Assembly (NCBI GenBank): GCA_964416385.1
Contig: CAYQDW010000002.1
Location: 1 to 64,000, forward strand
Length of the DNA: 64,000 nucleotides
Reading direction: 5' to 3'
DNA from: JAUHWL01 sp964416385
GTDB lineage: Bacteria; Bacteroidota; Bacteroidia; Flavobacteriales; Schleiferiaceae
Shown here: positions 61,196 through 64,000 of the stretch, in pieces
Layout: the number at the start of each line of letters is the position of its first letter
Numbering within the stretch: the first letter of the stretch is position 1
Notes under the pieces: generated by a model
Told to the model about the DNA's origin: nothing
The model's input: only the letters and a program-made list of their open reading frames with translations
Databases searched by the model: none
Translations under genes and position numbers: made by a program

Positions 61196-61256
61196 AAATA
61201 GTTATTTTTGCTATTAAATCAGTAGCAAAGATAGGCGAAATATTTATTAGTACTAA
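61181..61256. promoter_or_regulatory. Divergent promoters and palindrome between SDR and HxlR genes
   Basis: Towards hxlR, TTG (61181-61183), 19 bases, TATTTTTG (61203-61210) is perfect. Towards the SDR, TATCTTTG lies at 61226-61233 on the minus strand. A perfect 10-bp palindrome TTAGTACTAA is at 61247-61256, upstream of the SDR -7 element and within the hxlR leader, a fitting site for the HxlR-type regulator. Confidence 0.65.
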
Positions 61257-61270
61257 AACAATAGTAAAAA

Positions 61271-61732
61271 ATGATTGAGAAATTCAGATCATCTTGTCCT
61301 GTAGCTTCTGCGTTAGATGTTGTAGGTGATAAATGGTCGTTGTTGATCGTAAGAGACATGTTGCTTCAATGCAAAAAGACCTTCAAGGAATTCTCGAGTT
61401 CTCCAGAGGGTATTGCTCCGGGCATATTATCTTCTAGGTTAAAATGGTTAGAGAAAAATGCTTTGATCACCAAAAGAAAGTTGACGGATAACCTTAAAGA
61501 AAACATTTACCTGTTAACAGAATCGGGCATTGCGTTAGCTCCTACAATTATTGAAATCACTTTGTGGAGTGATAAAAACCTCAGAAATCAGAATCCTGCG
61601 ATGTTTTCGATAGCTGAAGGCGGGTTTGATCAAGACAAGTTGAAGGTAGCAGAAGGCATTAAGCAAAAATACCGTGGCATGGTTAACGCGGTTTTACAGA
61701 GCGCCGAAACGTATGGCGGCAATGTGCAATAG
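61271..61732 (+). CDS. HxlR family transcriptional regulator
   Basis: A 153-residue winged-helix protein of the HxlR/DUF24 family. Typical elements are CPVASALDVVGDKWSLLIVRDML near residues 9-31, with the conserved cysteine at position 9 that often senses electrophiles or oxidants, and then KTFKEFSSSPEGIAPGILSSRLKWLEKNALI. Many members repress a divergent oxidoreductase; here the SDR gene is the candidate target. Confidence 0.92.
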   Translation: MIEKFRSSCPVASALDVVGDKWSLLIVRDMLLQCKKTFKEFSSSPEGIAPGILSSRLKWLEKNALITKRKLTDNLKENIYLLTESGIALAPTIIEITLWSDKNLRNQNPAMFSIAEGGFDQDKLKVAEGIKQKYRGMVNAVLQSAETYGGNVQ

Positions 61733-61763
61733 GAGCTTAGGTTTCTTAGAAAAATTATAAAAG

Positions 61764-61797
61764 AAAAGCCCCTGTACTGTACAGCACGGGGGCTTTT
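61764..61797. terminator. Bidirectional terminator between hxlR and the MBL gene
   Basis: AAAAGCCCC and GGGGCTTTT form a perfect 9-bp stem around a 16-base loop that can pair further. It lies between two converging genes and has T residues on both outer sides. Confidence 0.88.
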
Positions 61798-61830
61798 AAC
61801 CAAAAAAACCAAACAACCAAAACCAAAGGT

Positions 61831-63234
61831 TTAAAGCATAGACGTAGGGCAAACGTATTCTGTGAGTTCTACGCCAGCTTTCTCAATAGCTTTAAAACCG
61901 CCCGCTACATTTATTAGGTTTTTGTAGCCGTATGGTTGTAAAATACTAATGGCAATAAGGCTGCGATATCCACCAGCACAGTGCACGTAGTATTCTTTTT
62001 CTTTGTCTAGATCGTCTAAATGGTCATAGATATAGTCTAGTGGCATATGATGCGCACCAATAATATGCTGGCTGGTAAACTCGCCAACCTTGCGCACATC
62101 AATAATTTCTAGCTTTTCATTTTTGTAGTCTTTGGCAAATTCTTCTGCAGTTTCTACCATCACGGCATCTACAGCCTCGCCAGCAGCAATCCATGCATCA
62201 ATACCGCCTTTTAAGTAGCCTATGGCGTGGTCATAACCAACACGAGCCAAACGTGTTACCACTTCTGCTTCGCGACCTTCTTCTGCTAAGAATACAATAC
62301 GTTGATTCAAATCGGTAATAAGCGCGCCCACCCACATGGCAAAGTTGCCATCTACACCAATAAATAAACTTCCTGGTATATGTGCAGCTTCAAAAGCATT
62401 TTCTTTTCTGGTATCAAGCACAATGGCACCTTTGGCCATTTCAGCCTTAAAACGATCTACATCAAAGGCGTGTGTGCCGCGTTCTAATACCGTATCTATA
62501 CTTTCATAGCCAGCCTTGTTCATCATGGCATTTTTGGGGAAATACTGTGGTGGAGGCAACAACCCATCAGTAACATGTTTAATAAAAGCATTTCTAGACA
62601 TGGGTTGCAGCGCATAGTTGGTTTGCTTTTGATTACCGAGGCTATCCACGGTTTCGCTACTCAAGTTTTTACCACAGGCACTACCAGCACCATGACCGGG
62701 ATAAACAATTACAGAATCTGGTAAGGGTAAGATTTTGTTTTGCAAAGAATCAAATAAGAAACCAGCTAAATCCTCTTGCGTTAAGTCTGTTTTTACGGCC
62801 AAGTCTGGTCTACCAACATCCCCGAGAAATAAGGTGTCACCCGTAAAAATGGCATGTTCGTTTCCATTTTCATCGTACAATAAAAAGCAGCTACTTTCCA
62901 TGGTATGGCCTGGCGTGTGCAACACCTTAATGGTGATATTACCGAGTTTAAAAACCTGATTGTCTTCTGCTACGGTGATATCATACTGGGCATTTGCCGT
63001 TGGCCCATACACAATCTCAGCACCAGTTTTACGTGCCAAATCAATATGTCCGCTAACAAAATCTGCATGAAAATGCGTTTCAAAGATGTATTTGAGATTT
63101 GCGTTTTCTTCTGCCAAACGCTCAAGGTAAGGCGTGGTTTCTCTTAGGGGGTCAATAATGGCGGCTTCTCCATTACTTTCTATATAATAGGCCGCTTCAG
63201 CTAAACAAGCTGTGTATAATTGTTCTATTTTCAT
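61831..63234 (-). CDS. Persulfide dioxygenase-like MBL protein fused to two rhodanese domains
   Basis: A 467-residue protein. The N-terminal metallo-beta-lactamase domain (1-240) has THFHADFVSGH (H54, H56, D58, H63), TPGHTMES (H110), GDTLFLGDVGRPD (D133) and YPGHGAGSACGK (H181), the ETHE1/persulfide dioxygenase set. Two rhodanese domains follow. The first (about 262-355) has no catalytic cysteine at its loop (FLAEEGREAE); the second (370-460) has CAGGYRS with Cys419. This is the CstB-like architecture: oxidation of persulfide to sulfite plus sulfur transfer. It follows a Crp-family gene and has a Crp-type site upstream. Confidence 0.9.
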   Translation of the reverse strand: MKIEQLYTACLAEAAYYIESNGEAAIIDPLRETTPYLERLAEENANLKYIFETHFHADFVSGHIDLARKTGAEIVYGPTANAQYDITVAEDNQVFKLGNITIKVLHTPGHTMESSCFLLYDENGNEHAIFTGDTLFLGDVGRPDLAVKTDLTQEDLAGFLFDSLQNKILPLPDSVIVYPGHGAGSACGKNLSSETVDSLGNQKQTNYALQPMSRNAFIKHVTDGLLPPPQYFPKNAMMNKAGYESIDTVLERGTHAFDVDRFKAEMAKGAIVLDTRKENAFEAAHIPGSLFIGVDGNFAMWVGALITDLNQRIVFLAEEGREAEVVTRLARVGYDHAIGYLKGGIDAWIAAGEAVDAVMVETAEEFAKDYKNEKLEIIDVRKVGEFTSQHIIGAHHMPLDYIYDHLDDLDKEKEYYVHCAGGYRSLIAISILQPYGYKNLINVAGGFKAIEKAGVELTEYVCPTSML

Positions 63235-63259
63235 GGGATATATATTTAAATGAATACCC

Positions 63260-63303
63260 CAAATGTAGGCTGCCGATAAGGTTTAAAAAGTGATGATAGT
63301 CAC
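63260..63303 (-). promoter_or_regulatory. Promoter and Crp-type operator of the persulfide dioxygenase gene
   Basis: On the minus strand TACATTTG (63267-63260) is a canonical -7 element, but the -33 position holds TTT instead of TTG. GTGATGATAGTCAC at 63290-63303 is a perfect GTGA-N6-TCAC dyad whose centre is about 40-41 bases from the predicted start, the class II activator position. It is seven bases after the Crp-gene stop. Confidence 0.78.
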
Positions 63304-63309
63304 CCCGAA

Positions 63310-63948
63310 TTAAAGGTCTAAAAGCTCAATACTATTTCTAGATAGATTGATTTTACCAGTTTTCTCCAGTTGTTTTAGCAATCTTGAAATTACCTCTCTT
63401 GAAGAATTTAAATCTGTTGCAATTTCTTGATGAGAGGTATTTATGGTTTTGCTCTTATGAATTTTTGCGCGATTGCGTAAGTAGGTAATTAAGCGTTTAT
63501 CAAGTTGCGTAAAAGCGATGCCATTTATGGTTAGCAGCAGTTCATCAAACCTAAATTTATAGGTGCTCATCACAAAAGCTTTCCACTCAGGATATTTATC
63601 AAACCATTCATCCGCTTTATGCGCAGGTATACCAATGAGCTTAACATCCTCTTCGGCTATAGCTTCAACTTCGCTAACAGCATTGCTCATGCAACAGGTT
63701 AAGCTCGTTGCACAGGTTTGGCCGCTGTCTAAGTAGTATAAGAGTATTTCATGGTCATCATCATCGCGCCTCACAACGCGCAAAGCACCTTCTAAAATTA
63801 GGGGGATAAAAGGTATTGGTACACCATAATCTATCACCAAATCTCCAGCTTCATAGCTGTGTATTTTGCCACTTTCGGCAATTTCTAACATTAATTTTTG
63901 GTCTGTAAAAAAGGGAAACTTTTTATGAACAAGTGCTGCCGAAATCAT
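63310..63948 (-). CDS. Crp/Fnr family transcriptional regulator with cysteine-rich loop
   Basis: A 212-residue regulator. A cyclic-nucleotide-binding-type domain (about 13-120) contains the cluster SGQTCATSLTCCMSN with Cys79, Cys85 and Cys86. The C-terminal helix-turn-helix has HQEIATDLNSSREVISRLLKQLEK with recognition residues R184, E185 and R189, as in E. coli Crp (RETVGR), which read GTGA. The closest binding site is the dyad just after its own stop, before the persulfide dioxygenase gene. A thiol- or persulfide-sensing role is inferred from the cysteines and context. Confidence 0.9.
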   Translation of the reverse strand: MISAALVHKKFPFFTDQKLMLEIAESGKIHSYEAGDLVIDYGVPIPFIPLILEGALRVVRRDDDDHEILLYYLDSGQTCATSLTCCMSNAVSEVEAIAEEDVKLIGIPAHKADEWFDKYPEWKAFVMSTYKFRFDELLLTINGIAFTQLDKRLITYLRNRAKIHKSKTINTSHQEIATDLNSSREVISRLLKQLEKTGKINLSRNSIELLDL

Positions 63949-64000
63949 AATTCTAATACATCCATTGAGGGTGAAAAATACAAATTATCACCAATTTAGA

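Noticed and set aside
1..64000. CRISPR arrays, transposases, prophage, toxin-antitoxin or restriction genes
   Set aside because: None was found on reading; no regularly spaced repeats or insertion-sequence ends were seen.

Overview
The window is a stretch of a Bacteroidota chromosome, most likely a marine member of the Flavobacteriales. The evidence is consistent across the window. Promoters have the Bacteroidota form TTG-N19-TAnnTTTG (tmRNA, tRNA-tuf cluster, padR operon, hxlR). Shine-Dalgarno sequences are essentially absent except a full one in front of rpsU. A secreted laminarinase-type GH16 enzyme carries a type IX secretion sorting domain, and many genes belong to families typical of this phylum (DUF2851, DUF3467 after rpoC, PspC/PadR pair, cysteine-rich Crp). 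The genus cannot be fixed from this sequence. The assembly is a draft: a 100-N gap sits between two identical 55-bp contig ends.

Layout. 1-4.4 kb: tmRNA on the minus strand, then a saccharopine-dehydrogenase-like oxidoreductase, meaB, upp and a YjjG-type nucleotidase. 4.7-11.1 kb: DUF2851 protein, small PspC protein, RCK potassium channel, an RfbD-like reductase, a sodium:amino-acid symporter with a 47-residue partner protein, and a helix-hairpin-helix protein. 11.1-26.2 kb: the translation/transcription supercluster, i.e. rpsU, xerC-like recombinase, hpf, tRNA-Thr/Tyr/Gly/Thr, tuf, tRNA-Trp, secE, nusG, rplKAJL, rpoB, rpoC, DUF3467. 26.2-33.7 kb: aminotransferase, an ECF sigma factor with two membrane/periplasmic partners, BrkB-like protein, nadC, rlmH, holA and a two-domain SRPBCC/GyrI-like protein. 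33.8-42.4 kb: dipeptidyl peptidase III, TerC, lipocalin, GH16 glucanase, a gene interrupted by the artificial gap, and two carotenoid genes (CrtD- and CruF-like). 42.5-47.7 kb: a self-regulated DUF4252-padR-pspC operon, a four-gene DinB/zinc-ribbon operon and a small heat-shock protein. 47.9-51.1 kb: a tight four-gene operon with an M48 peptidase, an alkylglycerol-monooxygenase-like hydroxylase, a YhhN/TMEM86 lysoplasmalogenase and a small membrane protein. 51.1-57.2 kb: priA, pfkA, a secreted helical protein, a THUMP RNA methyltransferase and a lipoprotein. 57.3-64 kb: small accessory genes, an SDR/HxlR divergent pair, and a persulfide-dioxygenase-like fusion protein downstream of a Crp-family regulator.

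Most of the window is housekeeping. The points most worth following are the possible ether-lipid cleavage operon (48.7-50.6 kb), the Crp regulator with a GTGA-N6-TCAC site placed at about -41 of the persulfide dioxygenase promoter (63.26-63.30 kb), the rpsU Shine-Dalgarno exception, the PadR operator, the unannotated small transporter subunit, and several RNA hairpins inside the ribosomal/RNA polymerase cluster. No CRISPR array, prophage, insertion sequence, rRNA operon or recognisable defence system is present.
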